Shown here piece by piece: positions 42,897 to 51,670 of a DNA stretch of 64,000 nt. The notes under the pieces were generated by a model, which worked only from the letters and a program-made list of their open reading frames with translations, had not been told where the DNA came from and ran no database searches. Location of the stretch: assembly GCA_039930465.1 (NCBI GenBank), contig JBDTTU010000010.1, forward strand, positions 1-64,000, read 5' to 3'. A program made the position numbers and the translations under genes. The stretch comes from LMDS01 sp039930465 (GTDB taxonomy: Bacteria > Pseudomonadota > Gammaproteobacteria > Burkholderiales > Burkholderiaceae_C). Numbering within the stretch: the stretch's first letter is position 1; each line of letters opens with the position of its first letter.

Positions 42897-44933
42897 TCAT
42901 GCGGGCGCCTTCAGGCGCAGCAGTTCTCCGCCTTCGTTGACCTGGTCGCCTACCGCGTAGAGCAGCTCTTCGACCGTGCCGTCGCGCGGCGCGGCGATCG
43001 TGTGCTCCATCTTCATCGCCTCCATCACGGCGAGCGGCTGGCCAGCCTTGACCTGCTGGCCCACGGCGGCGAGGAACGCGATCACCTTGCCCGGCATCGG
43101 CGCCGTCAGGCCACCGGCCTCAGCGCCGCCACCATCGGCCGCGTGAGCGATCGGATCGAACTCGTCGACAACCGCCGAGCCTTCGGGCGCGAACACGCTG
43201 AAGCGCTCGCCGGTGGCGTACACGCTCAGCGTCCAGCGGTGTTCGCCGAGCGTCACGTCATGGCGCCCGTCGCTGCGTGACGCACTGCTGAACGGCCAGC
43301 GCTGCGCACCCGACACGATCGCCATGCCGCCGCCGGCAGAACGTTCGAGCGTGAAGAGGTGGTGGCTGCCCTGGGACTGGATGTCGAACCGGCGCGAGGC
43401 CTTGCCGTGCAGCCGCCAGCCGTCGCGGCGCGACCACGGGTCGCTGTTCTCGAGCACACGTTCGGCCGCCAGCGTGTGCGCCACCACGCCGGCCGCGGCC
43501 ACTTCGAGCGGCAGCGGTGCAGCGTTGAACAGCCCCGCGCGTTCGCGCTCGATCAGCGCGGTGTCGAGGTCGGCGTTGGTAAAGGAGGCACTCGCCGCCA
43601 CGCGGCGCAGGAAGGCCACATTGGTGTGCAGGCCGACGATGTGGGTTTGCGCCAGTGCTGCATCGAGCCGCGCCAGTGCCTGCGCGCGGTCGGCGCCCCA
43701 GACGATCAGCTTGGCGATCATCGGGTCGTAGTAGGGCGAGATCGTGTCGCCTTCGCGTACACCCGCGTCGACCCGCACCGGCGCGTTCGACGCGCCGCCC
43801 TCGTGGCCCACGCCGTGCTCGAAACTCACCGCGCCTTCGGGCATGCGGTACACGTCGAGGCGGCCGGTGGCGGGCAGGAACTGCGCGTCGGGGTTCTCGG
43901 CGCAGATGCGCGCTTCGATCGCGTGACCGTGGATGCGCAATTCGTGCTGCTGCAGCGGCAGCGGCTCGCCCGAGGCCACGCGCAGTTGCCACTCCACGAG
44001 ATCGAGCCCGGTGATCGCTTCGGTCACGGGGTGTTCGACCTGCAGCCGCGTGTTCATCTCCATGAAATAGAAGCGCAAGTCGCCGTCGGCCGTGGGCTCG
44101 GCGATGAATTCGACTGTGCCTGCGCCGACGTAACCCACGGCCTTCGCTGCCGCCACCGCCGCCGCGCCCATCTCGGCACGGCGCGCTTCGCTCATGCCCG
44201 GAGCCGGCGCTTCTTCGAGCACTTTCTGGTGGCGCCGCTGCACCGAACAATCACGCTCGAACAAGTACACACACTGGCCATGCGCGTCACCGAACACCTG
44301 GATCTCGATGTGCCGCGGCCGCGTGACATAACGTTCAATCAGCACGGCATCGTCACCGAAGCTGTTGATCGCCTCGCGCTTGCATGACGCGAGTGCAGCG
44401 TCGAACTCTTCGGACTTCGCGACGATGCGCATGCCCTTGCCACCACCGCCCGCGCTGGCCTTGATCAAGACCGGGTAGCCGATGGCGTCGGCCTCGCGCT
44501 GCAGCAGCGCCGGGTTCTGGTCGGCACCGTGGTAACCCGGCACCAGCGGCACGCCGGCCTTTTCCATCAGCTGCTTCGAAGCCGACTTCAAACCCATCGC
44601 CTTGATCGCCGAAGGCGGCGGGCCGATGAACACGAGGCCGGCGTCGGCGCAGGCCTGGGCGAAGCCGTCGTTCTCGCTCAGGAAACCGTAGCCCGGGTGC
44701 ACGGCCTGAGCCCCGGTGGCAAGCGCCGCTTCGATGATGCGTGCGCCGAGCAGGTAACTCTCTTTCGGCGACGATGGGCCGATGTGCACGGCCTCGTCGC
44801 AGGCCAGCACATGCCCGGCGTTCGCATCGGCGTCGGAGTAGACCGCGACGGTGCGGATGCCAAGCTTGCGCGCCGTGGCAGCGACCCGGCACGCGATCTC
44901 ACCGCGGTTGGCAATCAGGATCTTGGTGAACAT
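42897..44933 (-). CDS. mccA: 3-methylcrotonyl-CoA carboxylase, biotin-containing alpha subunit
   Basis: A protein of 678 residues. Biotin carboxylase domain (1 to about 450): ILIANRGEIACRV, ASAGGGGKGMRIV (ATP grip), RRHQKVLEEAPAP, EMNTRLQVEHPVTE. A linker of low conservation (about 460-600) follows, then a biotinyl domain with EAMKMEH in the final 75 residues. It carboxylates its biotin for transfer to methylcrotonyl-CoA by MccB. Context with HMG-CoA lyase and methylglutaconyl-CoA hydratase supports MCC over propionyl- or acetyl-CoA carboxylase. ATG 44933 follows AAGGAGA. Confidence 0.92.
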   Translation of the reverse strand: MFTKILIANRGEIACRVAATARKLGIRTVAVYSDADANAGHVLACDEAVHIGPSSPKESYLLGARIIEAALATGAQAVHPGYGFLSENDGFAQACADAGLVFIGPPPSAIKAMGLKSASKQLMEKAGVPLVPGYHGADQNPALLQREADAIGYPVLIKASAGGGGKGMRIVAKSEEFDAALASCKREAINSFGDDAVLIERYVTRPRHIEIQVFGDAHGQCVYLFERDCSVQRRHQKVLEEAPAPGMSEARRAEMGAAAVAAAKAVGYVGAGTVEFIAEPTADGDLRFYFMEMNTRLQVEHPVTEAITGLDLVEWQLRVASGEPLPLQQHELRIHGHAIEARICAENPDAQFLPATGRLDVYRMPEGAVSFEHGVGHEGGASNAPVRVDAGVREGDTISPYYDPMIAKLIVWGADRAQALARLDAALAQTHIVGLHTNVAFLRRVAASASFTNADLDTALIERERAGLFNAAPLPLEVAAAGVVAHTLAAERVLENSDPWSRRDGWRLHGKASRRFDIQSQGSHHLFTLERSAGGGMAIVSGAQRWPFSSASRSDGRHDVTLGEHRWTLSVYATGERFSVFAPEGSAVVDEFDPIAHAADGGGAEAGGLTAPMPGKVIAFLAAVGQQVKAGQPLAVMEAMKMEHTIAAPRDGTVEELLYAVGDQVNEGGELLRLKAPA

Positions 44934-46114
44934 CTTGTCTCCTTCAGAGGCTCGTTTCCGGGAGCCCAGACCACATCGTCGTCGATCGCATACAGCTTGC
45001 ACGGCTCGCCGCGCCGAGCGCAAAAGCCGAGCGCACGGCCCAGCGCCCAGTCGCCGCTGGCCCAGCCGCTGGCGTTGTTCGGGCCGATGGCAAAAGCACG
45101 CGGCGTCTTGCTTTCCATGAACTTGCGGTACACGCCTTCCTTGGTGGCCTGGTTCGACGGCAGCTTGTCGGCGTCGTCGACCTTCGCGAAGCCGCTCGGC
45201 GCCGGCCGCTTGATGCTGCCGGGCTTTCCGAAACCGAGCCGCGCCAGGTAGTCGTCGACCAACGGCACCCAGTGGTCCATATCGATACTCACGCCGCTAT
45301 GGCCGTCCTGCCCGGCCGGCGCAAGGCTCTGGAATTCGGCCAGCCCGCCGCCGCTGGCCCAGGCTTCGTGCCAGCGGCGCGGCGTGTTCGCGCCCCAGTA
45401 CAGATCGTTCTGCCAGTACAGCCACAGCATGCTCACCTTGGCGCCCTTGGCAAAGCTGCCGAAGACACTCGCCACCTGCTGCGGGCTGCACGGATGGCCC
45501 GGGTTCTTCTCGGGATCACCACCCACGCCACCCGAAAAGTTGACCGCGCCGAGCAGGCCGGCGGGCTGGCGCCCGACGGTGGCGGCCGCTGCGAGGCCAC
45601 CGACCGACTGGCCCATCACGAGCCAGCGCGTCGCATCGATGAAGGGAAGCGTCTTCGCGAATTCGAGCGTGGCGAGCACCTGGTCAGAAGCAGCGATGGC
45701 CATCGGTTCGACCCGCGGCGAGCGGCATTCGCCACTGGCTTCGGGGTCGAAGTCGCCGTAAGTCTGTGCGTAGCCGACACGCGTGGGCAGCATCACCGCG
45801 AAGCCCTTGCCCACGAGGTAGCGCGACAGGTGCTCAAAACGCTGAACGCCTTGCGACGCACGTTTGTCGGTGGCCGAGCGGCCGTGGTTCATGATGACCA
45901 GCGGGAACGGTCCGTCGCCTTTCGGCCTGAAGATCGTGACCGGGATCTGGCGTGTCTCTTGCCGGCTGTAGAGATCTTTCACGCTGACGCTGATCTGGCG
46001 TGTTTCTTCGCGCAGGTCACGGAACGGGGGCGCCTCGGCCTGCGCCATGGCGGTGGCCGCGCACCACGGCAGCCAGGCCGCGGCCAGCAGCCTGAAGAGT
46101 CGCTCAGGCCACAT
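44915..46114 (-). CDS. Exported alpha/beta hydrolase (dienelactone-hydrolase-like)
   Basis: A protein of 399 residues with a signal peptide ending ATAMA-Q. Seen: VTIFRPKGDGPFPLVIMNHG (oxyanion HG), GKGFAVMLPTRVGYA, nucleophile elbow VMGQSVGGLAAAA and a late DMDHWVPLV that may give the His. The family contains secreted esterases/dienelactone-type hydrolases. It overlaps mccA by 19 bases downstream and the DUF4126 gene by 11 bases upstream, so it is embedded in the leucine operon, though no role in leucine breakdown is apparent. Confidence 0.8.
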   Translation of the reverse strand: MWPERLFRLLAAAWLPWCAATAMAQAEAPPFRDLREETRQISVSVKDLYSRQETRQIPVTIFRPKGDGPFPLVIMNHGRSATDKRASQGVQRFEHLSRYLVGKGFAVMLPTRVGYAQTYGDFDPEASGECRSPRVEPMAIAASDQVLATLEFAKTLPFIDATRWLVMGQSVGGLAAAATVGRQPAGLLGAVNFSGGVGGDPEKNPGHPCSPQQVASVFGSFAKGAKVSMLWLYWQNDLYWGANTPRRWHEAWASGGGLAEFQSLAPAGQDGHSGVSIDMDHWVPLVDDYLARLGFGKPGSIKRPAPSGFAKVDDADKLPSNQATKEGVYRKFMESKTPRAFAIGPNNASGWASGDWALGRALGFCARRGEPCKLYAIDDDVVWAPGNEPLKETRCSPRS

Positions 46115-46715
46115 CGGGCACCGCGCCCTTGCCCGACAGGCGGCGCAGAACAGCACGCAGGAACTTCGCGAAGACCCAGATCGCGCCGACCATCACCACC
46201 AGCGCCACCGCCAGCGCCGCGAAAAACGCGGTCGGGTGTTCCCACGACAGCCACAGGCCGACCGGCACCACGCTGTCGCCGAGCAGCGACATTGCGATGT
46301 TCGAGAACGGCTCGGGCGAGGTGTTCACGGCCGCCCGCGTGGTGGCCTTGGCCACGTGGCTGGTGGCGGCGAGCGTGCCGCCCATCAGCGCTGCGGCCAT
46401 CGCCCAGCTGGCCTGGTCGGCCCCGAAGACCGAAGCCGCGAGCGCCGCTCCGGCCGGCACGCGAATGACGGTGTGGATCACGTCCCACACGCTGTCGACG
46501 CCGGGGATCTTGTCGGCGAAGAACTCGACGAACAACATCAGCCCGCTGGCGCCGAGCATCAGTGGCGACTGCAGCAGCTTCAGGCCGGAAGGCAGATCAA
46601 CCCAGCCCAGATAGCCGGCCATGCCGGTGAGGAACACCACGGCGTACAAGCGCAAGCCACTGGCCCAGCCGAGGCCGGCGGCGATGGCGAGCAAGTGGGT
46701 CGTGTCGAGATTCAT
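46104..46715 (-). CDS. DUF4126 membrane protein
   Basis: A protein of 203 residues with five or six hydrophobic segments. Conserved DUF4126 features: GLGWASGLRLYAVVFLTG at the N-terminus, the FFADKIPGVDSVWDVIHT motif, and AATSHVAKATTRAAVNTSPEP. Function is unknown; the periodic small residues (GASG, GAALAAS) suggest helix packing. It overlaps both neighbours. Confidence 0.88.
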   Translation of the reverse strand: MNLDTTHLLAIAAGLGWASGLRLYAVVFLTGMAGYLGWVDLPSGLKLLQSPLMLGASGLMLFVEFFADKIPGVDSVWDVIHTVIRVPAGAALAASVFGADQASWAMAAALMGGTLAATSHVAKATTRAAVNTSPEPFSNIAMSLLGDSVVPVGLWLSWEHPTAFFAALAVALVVMVGAIWVFAKFLRAVLRRLSGKGAVPDVA

Positions 46716-47515
46716 GCCGAAGGAACAAGCCAGGCTGGAGCGCGCTTGTTGAGGAAGCTCTGCACGCCTTCGCGGCCTTCATCGCTCGCGCGGATGTCGG
46801 CGATGCGGCGGGCCGTCTCGGCGCGCAGGGTCTCATTGAGCGGCAAGCCGGCCACGTCTTGCACCAGCTTCTTGCAGGCGCGCGCAGCCATCGGGCCGTT
46901 GGCCACGAGCGTGGCAACGATCTCGTCGACCTTGGCATCGAGCGCATCGGGCGCGCACAGCTCGTGCACGAAGCCCATCGCATGCGCCTGCGCCGCGCTG
47001 AAACGTTCGGTGGTGACGAAAAAGCGCCGCGAGGCCTGTTCGCCCATCGCACGAATCACGTAGGGGCTGATCGTGCCGGGCAACAAACCGAGCCTCGCTT
47101 CGCTCAGACAGAAGTTCACGCCCTCGGCGGCGACGAGCACGTCGCACACCGCCGCCAGGCCCACACCACCGGCATAACAGTCACCGTGAACACGCCCGAC
47201 CACCGGAACCGGGCAGCGCCACACGGCCCACAGCATGTCGGCGAGCGCCTGTGCGTCAGCGCGGTTCTGGTCCCAGCTGAAGTCGGCCATCGCGCGCATC
47301 CAGCCGAGATCGGCACCGGCACAGAAGGCCTTGCCGTGGCCGCCGAGCACGATGGCGCGCAGCGTGGGGTCGGCCGCCAGCTCGGTGAACACACGCGTCA
47401 GCTCGGCGATCGTTGTTTCGTTGAAGGCGTTGCGCACCTCGGGCCGGTTCAGGAACACCCGTGCGACGAAAGGCGTCGGGCGTTGCACGTCGAGCAGCGA
47501 AGCGGTCGTCGTCAT
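46712..47515 (-). CDS. liuC: Methylglutaconyl-CoA hydratase-like crotonase
   Basis: A protein of 267 residues. FLNRPEVRNAFNETTIAEL, GGHGKAFCAGADLGWMRAMA, YAGGVGLAAVCDVLVA, FCLSEARLGLLPGTISPYV and FFVTTERFSAAQA follow the LiuC pattern, in which the first crotonase Glu is replaced by Gly (GGVGL) and the SE at the second site is kept. It hydrates 3-methylglutaconyl-CoA to HMG-CoA. It lies between mccB and mccA and has ATGA overlaps on both sides. Confidence 0.9.
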   Translation of the reverse strand: MTTTASLLDVQRPTPFVARVFLNRPEVRNAFNETTIAELTRVFTELAADPTLRAIVLGGHGKAFCAGADLGWMRAMADFSWDQNRADAQALADMLWAVWRCPVPVVGRVHGDCYAGGVGLAAVCDVLVAAEGVNFCLSEARLGLLPGTISPYVIRAMGEQASRRFFVTTERFSAAQAHAMGFVHELCAPDALDAKVDEIVATLVANGPMAARACKKLVQDVAGLPLNETLRAETARRIADIRASDEGREGVQSFLNKRAPAWLVPSA

Positions 47516-48024
47516 GGTCGGGCACTTTCGGCTTGCAGCATCCACACCAGGTCGATCTCGGGGCAGGCGTGGCCCATCGTGGTGATGGCGGCCGTGATCT
47601 GGCCGCGGTGGTGGGTGCCGTGGTTGAAGACATGGGTCAGCGTCGCCGCGAACGGCAGCGACTGCGGCACGCCGCGGGTGGTGGTGTAGGCCAGCGAAGA
47701 CTCGAACCGCGCTGCGTCCCAGGCCTTGATCAGCGGCCGCCAGTGCGTCACGGCGTCGAGCATTTTCTCGCGCAGCGCCGCACGATCGGGTTCGAGTTCG
47801 GTGTTCAGGGCGATCTGGTGCGAGACGCCCTGGGCGAAGCGCGGAAACCACAAACCGTGCTCGGCCACCAGCAGATGGTTCAGCGTGCCGTGAATGCTCT
47901 TGAAATACAGGCCGCACTCGCGCCGGTAGTCGGCCTCGGGCAAGGCGTCGACATGCTCGAAGAGCTTGCGAGTGGCCCACGCGCTGTAGCGCGCGAGCAT
48001 CAAGAAGTGGGCCTGCGCGTTCAT
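47512..48024 (-). CDS. DinB-family protein
   Basis: A protein of 170 residues forming a four-helix bundle. ARYSAWATRKLFEHVDALPE, SIHGTLNHLLVAEHGLW (first metal His) and THVFNHGTHHRGQITAAI (HxxxHxxxH-like metal site) are DinB/YfiT characteristics. These are metal-dependent enzymes, some of them thiol transferases; the specific reaction is unknown. ATG 48024 lies 4 bases after the acyl-CoA dehydrogenase stop, and its end overlaps liuC. Confidence 0.9.
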   Translation of the reverse strand: MNAQAHFLMLARYSAWATRKLFEHVDALPEADYRRECGLYFKSIHGTLNHLLVAEHGLWFPRFAQGVSHQIALNTELEPDRAALREKMLDAVTHWRPLIKAWDAARFESSLAYTTTRGVPQSLPFAATLTHVFNHGTHHRGQITAAITTMGHACPEIDLVWMLQAESARP

Positions 48025-48028
48025 GGTT

Positions 48029-49174
48029 TCAGTAGCGCTTGGCCACTTCGTCGAGCATGACCTCGGTGGCGCCTCCGCCGATCGCGAGCACACGTGCGTC
48101 GCGCCACAGGCGTTCGATGGCGGTATCACGCATGTAGCCCATGCCACCGTGAAACTGCTGGCAGGCCTGCACCACTTCGTTGACGAGTTCGCCGGTCAGC
48201 GCCTTCAGCATCGAGACCTCTTGAACCACGTCGTGCTGCTGCGTCACGCGCCAGGCGCAGTGGTACATGAAAGAGCGTGCCGCGCGCACCTTGGCGTCAA
48301 GCATCGCAATACGCTGGCGCACCACCTGCTTGTCGAAGAGGGTGCTGCCGAAGGCCTGGCGCTGGCGCACGAAGTCGAGTGTCATCTTCAGCGCCTGCAT
48401 GCAGTGGCCGATGGCCATCGCGCCCAAAGCGATGCGCTCGGTCTGGAAGTTCTTCATCACCGAATAGAAGCCCTTGTTCTCAACGCCCAGCAGATTGCCG
48501 GCCGGGATGCGGCAGTTGTCGAACACCAGCTCAGCGGTGTCGGAAGACAACCAACCCGACTTTTTCAACGAGCGGCCGACGCTGAACCCCGGCGTGCCCT
48601 TCTCGACGATGAACATCGACATGCCGTGGCGCGCGCTCGTCGTCTTGGCGGCGATGAAATAGAGGTCGGCGTGCACACCGTTGGTGATGAAGAGCTTGCT
48701 GCCGTTGAGCACCCAGTGATCGCCGTCACCATTCTGGTCACGGACGGCGGTCGTCTTGATGCCGGCCACGTCGGAGCCCGCGCCCGGCTCGGTGATGCCC
48801 ACCGCCGTGATGGTGCGGCCCGAGATCACACCCGGCATGTACTTCGCGTGTTGCGCGGCCGTGCCGGCGTGATGCAGGTGCGGGCTGGCCATGTCGGTGT
48901 GCACGAGCACGGTGATGATGAAACCGCCGAAGGTCGATTGCGACAACGCTTCGGCGAACACCAGGTTGGTCAGCGCATCGGCTTCGGCGCCGCCGTACTC
49001 GCTGGAATACATCAGCCCGAACAGGCCGGCGTCGCCCATTTTGCACAGCACCTCGCGCGGTGTCATGCCTGCCTCTTCCCAGACCAACGCATGCGGCTCG
49101 ACCTCGCGGGCGATGAAGCGGGCAATCTGCTCGCGCAGCAGCTCGTGTTCGGGGGTGAGGTAGATGTTGTCCAC
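48029..49174 (-). CDS. Acyl-CoA dehydrogenase of the IVD/LCAD catalytic type
   Basis: A protein of 381 residues. N-terminal helical LTPEHELLREQIARFIAREV, FAD/substrate motif AVGITEPGAGSDVAGIKT, LNGSKLFITNG, and C-terminal GGMGYMRDTAIERLWRDARV. The YEGT catalytic Glu is absent (IGGGATEV); instead a Glu is at the helix-G site in NFQTERIALG, as in isovaleryl-CoA and long-chain dehydrogenases. In this setting isovaleryl-CoA (leucine pathway) is a plausible substrate, unproven. Start: GTG 49174, inside a 10-base tandem duplication, without a clear ribosome site. Confidence 0.85.
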   Translation of the reverse strand: MDNIYLTPEHELLREQIARFIAREVEPHALVWEEAGMTPREVLCKMGDAGLFGLMYSSEYGGAEADALTNLVFAEALSQSTFGGFIITVLVHTDMASPHLHHAGTAAQHAKYMPGVISGRTITAVGITEPGAGSDVAGIKTTAVRDQNGDGDHWVLNGSKLFITNGVHADLYFIAAKTTSARHGMSMFIVEKGTPGFSVGRSLKKSGWLSSDTAELVFDNCRIPAGNLLGVENKGFYSVMKNFQTERIALGAMAIGHCMQALKMTLDFVRQRQAFGSTLFDKQVVRQRIAMLDAKVRAARSFMYHCAWRVTQQHDVVQEVSMLKALTGELVNEVVQACQQFHGGMGYMRDTAIERLWRDARVLAIGGGATEVMLDEVAKRY

Positions 49175-49189
49175 TGTTGTCCACTGTTG
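49165..49189. repeat. 10-base tandem duplication over the dehydrogenase start
   Basis: TGTTGTCCAC occurs twice in direct contact (49165-49174, 49175-49184) followed by TGTTG. On the minus strand it gives GTGGACAACA twice, so two GTG codons 10 bases apart, in different frames. Confidence 0.8.
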
Positions 49190-49211
49190 GCCGCGTTGGC
49201 TTGTTCGGCTT

Positions 49212-49613
49212 TCAGTGTTGCCAGCCACGCAGACCGCGCAGCGACTCGAAGGCGTCGAAATCTCGATCCCTGTGCAGCAAGGCGTAGTCACGTTCGATGC
49301 AGAAGGACGCCACCAGAACGTCGATCGGGCCGCGCACCGTGATGCCTTGCGCCCGCAGGCTGCGGTAGTGCGCGGCCGCCGAGAGCGCCAGAGCATGCCC
49401 GGCGGTTTCTTCGACCGACAAGGATTCCATCAACTGCTTGGCCTGCCGATGATCGCGCTCAAGGCGAAAGCCCCGCAACACTTCGAACAGCACGAGGTCG
49501 GGAACGACGATGCGGACTTCTCCGTTGTCGAGCAGATGTTCGAGCAAGGCGGACACGGGTGTATCCACATCGTTGAAAAAATCGACCCACACCGAGGAGT
49601 CAACGACCAGCAC
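49212..49613 (-). CDS. vapC: VapC-type PIN-domain toxin
   Basis: A protein of 133 residues, the normal VapC length. PIN active-site acids: VVDSSVWVDFF (Asp), VLFEVLRGF (Glu), GPIDVLVASFC (Asp) and LLHRDRDFDAF (Asp). It should be a site-specific ribonuclease restrained by VapB. GTG 49613 is used because the conserved beta-strand begins there; it overlaps vapB by 14 bases. It is inserted, on the same strand, between mccB and the acyl-CoA dehydrogenase. Confidence 0.9.
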   Translation of the reverse strand: MLVVDSSVWVDFFNDVDTPVSALLEHLLDNGEVRIVVPDLVLFEVLRGFRLERDHRQAKQLMESLSVEETAGHALALSAAAHYRSLRAQGITVRGPIDVLVASFCIERDYALLHRDRDFDAFESLRGLRGWQH

Positions 49614-49920
49614 GGCGCTTGCCCACAGGTGCCGTCTTGCCTGCCGGAGAAGCCTGTTGGCGGGCACCCCTTGCCTTTGGCCCGCCGGGCAAGGCCTCTG
49701 ACACCATTGGCGCGGGCGCCGGGGCTTCGGGTTGGGTCCAGTCGATCGACTCGTCGCCTTCCCACTTGAGCTTGCCCCTCCACTTGAGGATCTCGCGGTA
49801 AGCGACCTGACGCGCGAGCAGCTTCAAACCCGCCTCGACGGCCTCTTTCTTGGTTTGATACGGCCCGGCTTTCATGGCCTGGCTCATCAAAGCGTCGTCG
49901 ATGTCAATGTTGGTGCGCAT
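49600..49920 (-). CDS. vapB: VapB-type antitoxin with basic C-terminal extension
   Basis: A protein of 106 residues. MRTNIDIDDALMSQAMKAG then YQTKKEAVEAGLKLLAR is the ribbon-helix-helix VapB fold (about 1-45), followed by a short toxin-binding segment with conserved W and acid residues (LKWEGDESIDW). Family members normally end near residue 70-80; here a Pro/Ala/Lys/Arg-rich tail of about 35 residues follows. It precedes and overlaps vapC. Such pairs repress their own promoter. Confidence 0.88.
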   Translation of the reverse strand: MRTNIDIDDALMSQAMKAGPYQTKKEAVEAGLKLLARQVAYREILKWRGKLKWEGDESIDWTQPEAPAPAPMVSEALPGGPKARGARQQASPAGKTAPVGKRRAGR

Positions 49921-49960
49921 GATGTGTATGAAGCGTCGTAGATGCACTCAGTGTACACAA

Positions 49961-51568
49961 TCACATTCTGAATACACCGAACTTCGCGCCCGGGATCGGC
50001 GCGTTCAGGCTTGCCGAGAGCGCCAGCGCGAGCACGCGGCGGGTGTCGGCCGGGTCGATCACGCCGTCGTCCCAGAGGCGGGCCGAAGCGAAATACGGGT
50101 GCGCCTGCACGCCGAACTGGTCGAGGATGGGCTGCTTGAAGGCGGCCTCTTCGTCTTTGCTCCAGGCACCGCCCTTGGCTTCGATGCCGTCGCGCTTCAC
50201 GGTGGCGAGCACCGCCGCGGCCTGCTCGCCGCCCATCACGCTGATGCGCGCGTTCGGCCACATCCACAGGAAACGCGGCGAGTAGGCGCGCCCGCACATG
50301 CCGTAGTTTCCGGCACCGAAACTGCCGCCGATGATCACGGTGAACTTCGGCACCGTGGCGGTGGAAACCGCTGTGACCATCTTCGCGCCGTGTTTGGCGA
50401 TGCCTTCGGCTTCGTACTTGCGCCCGACCATGAATCCGGTGATGTTCTGCAGGAACACGAGCGGAATCTTGCGCTGACAGCACAGCTCGATGAAGTGCGC
50501 GCCCTTCATCGCCGACTCGGAAAACAGCACGCCATTGTTGGCGATGATGCCCACCGGCATGCCTTCGATGTGCGCGAAGCCGGTGATCAGCGTGTTGCCG
50601 TAACGTGCCTTGAACTCGTCGAACTCGCTGCCATCGACGATGCGCGCGATGATCTCGTGCACGTCGTAAGGCTTCTTGGTGTCGACCGGGATCACGCCGT
50701 GCAACTCTTCAGCATCGAACAGCGGTTCGCGCGGCGGCACCAGGCGCTGCTCGTGGCTCTTGCGCCAGTTCAGGTTCGCAACCGACGCGCGGGCGATCGC
50801 CAGCGCGTGTGTGTCGTTCTGCGCCAGGTGGTCGGCCACACCCGAGAGGCGCGTGTGCACGTCACCCCCACCCAGGTCTTCGGCGCTGACGATCTCGCCG
50901 ATCGCGGCCTTCACCAGCGGCGGGCCGGCCAGAAAGATCGTGCCCTGGTTCTTGACGATGATCGACTCGTCGCTCATCGCCGGCATGTAAGCGCCGCCCG
51001 CCGTGCACGAGCCCATCACGACCGCGATCTGCGGAATGCCCTGCGCGCTCATGTTGGCCTGGTTGAAGAAGATACGGCCGAAGTGCTCGCGGTCGGGGAA
51101 CACGTCGTCTTGATTCGGCAGGTTGGCGCCACCGCTGTCGACGAGGTAGATGCACGGCAGCCGGTTCTGCGCCGCGATTTCTTGTGCGCGCAGGTGCTTC
51201 TTCACCGTCATCGGGTAGTAGGTGCCGCCTTTCACGGTGGCGTCGTTGCAGACGATCATGCAGTCGACGCCCGAGACGCGGCCGATGCCGGCAATCAGCC
51301 CGGCGCCGGGGGCGTCGCCCTTGTACATGTCGAGCGCTGCGAGCGGCGCCACTTCGAGAAACGGCGTGTCGGGGTCGAGCAGCATCTCGACGCGGTCGCG
51401 CGGCAGCAGCTTGCCGCGCGCCAGGTGCTTGGCACGGGCCGCTTCGCCGCCGCCCTGCACGATCTGCGCGAGCTTCGCGTGAAGGTCGGCCACCAGCGCG
51501 CGCATCGCCGCGGCATTGGCCTTGAAGTCTTCGGAACGCGGGCTGAGCCTGGAGGCGAGTGCGGGCAT
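49961..51568 (-). CDS. mccB: 3-methylcrotonyl-CoA carboxylase, carboxyltransferase beta subunit
   Basis: A protein of 535 residues, the usual MccB length. Carboxyltransferase motifs: LLPRDRVEMLLDPDTPFLE, YYPMTVKKHLRAQEIA, YLVDSGGANLPNQDDVFPD (MCC type), VMGSCTAGGAYMPAMSDES, IANNGVLFSESAMKGAHFI, FLQNITGFMVG and GGSFGAGNYGMCGRAYSP. With MccA it makes 3-methylglutaconyl-CoA. ATG 51568 is at the usual N-terminus (MPALASRLSPRSEDF). A perfect palindrome lies 50 bases upstream. It begins the downstream run of leucine genes after the VapBC pair. Confidence 0.95.
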   Translation of the reverse strand: MPALASRLSPRSEDFKANAAAMRALVADLHAKLAQIVQGGGEAARAKHLARGKLLPRDRVEMLLDPDTPFLEVAPLAALDMYKGDAPGAGLIAGIGRVSGVDCMIVCNDATVKGGTYYPMTVKKHLRAQEIAAQNRLPCIYLVDSGGANLPNQDDVFPDREHFGRIFFNQANMSAQGIPQIAVVMGSCTAGGAYMPAMSDESIIVKNQGTIFLAGPPLVKAAIGEIVSAEDLGGGDVHTRLSGVADHLAQNDTHALAIARASVANLNWRKSHEQRLVPPREPLFDAEELHGVIPVDTKKPYDVHEIIARIVDGSEFDEFKARYGNTLITGFAHIEGMPVGIIANNGVLFSESAMKGAHFIELCCQRKIPLVFLQNITGFMVGRKYEAEGIAKHGAKMVTAVSTATVPKFTVIIGGSFGAGNYGMCGRAYSPRFLWMWPNARISVMGGEQAAAVLATVKRDGIEAKGGAWSKDEEAAFKQPILDQFGVQAHPYFASARLWDDGVIDPADTRRVLALALSASLNAPIPGAKFGVFRM

Positions 51569-51617
51569 GCGGTCTTTCGTTGGCAGGGCCGCGCTGCACG
51601 AGTCAGCGTCGGCCAAG

Positions 51618-51633
51618 TTGACGTATACGTCAA
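51618..51633. promoter_or_regulatory. Palindromic operator, LiuR-like
   Basis: TTGACGTATACGTCAA is a perfect 16-base palindrome 50 bases upstream of mccB. It resembles the palindromes reported for LiuR (MerR-family), the regulator of leucine/isovalerate genes in proteobacteria; that comparison is from memory. No liuR-type gene is in the window. Confidence 0.6.
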
Positions 51634-51670
51634 TTGTAGGGTCGGCAGCGAAGCCGCGGCCGGGCTGCCG

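Noticed and set aside
46712..47515. Missing first catalytic Glu in the methylglutaconyl-CoA hydratase
   Set aside because: LiuC-type enzymes normally carry this change, so it supports rather than weakens the call.
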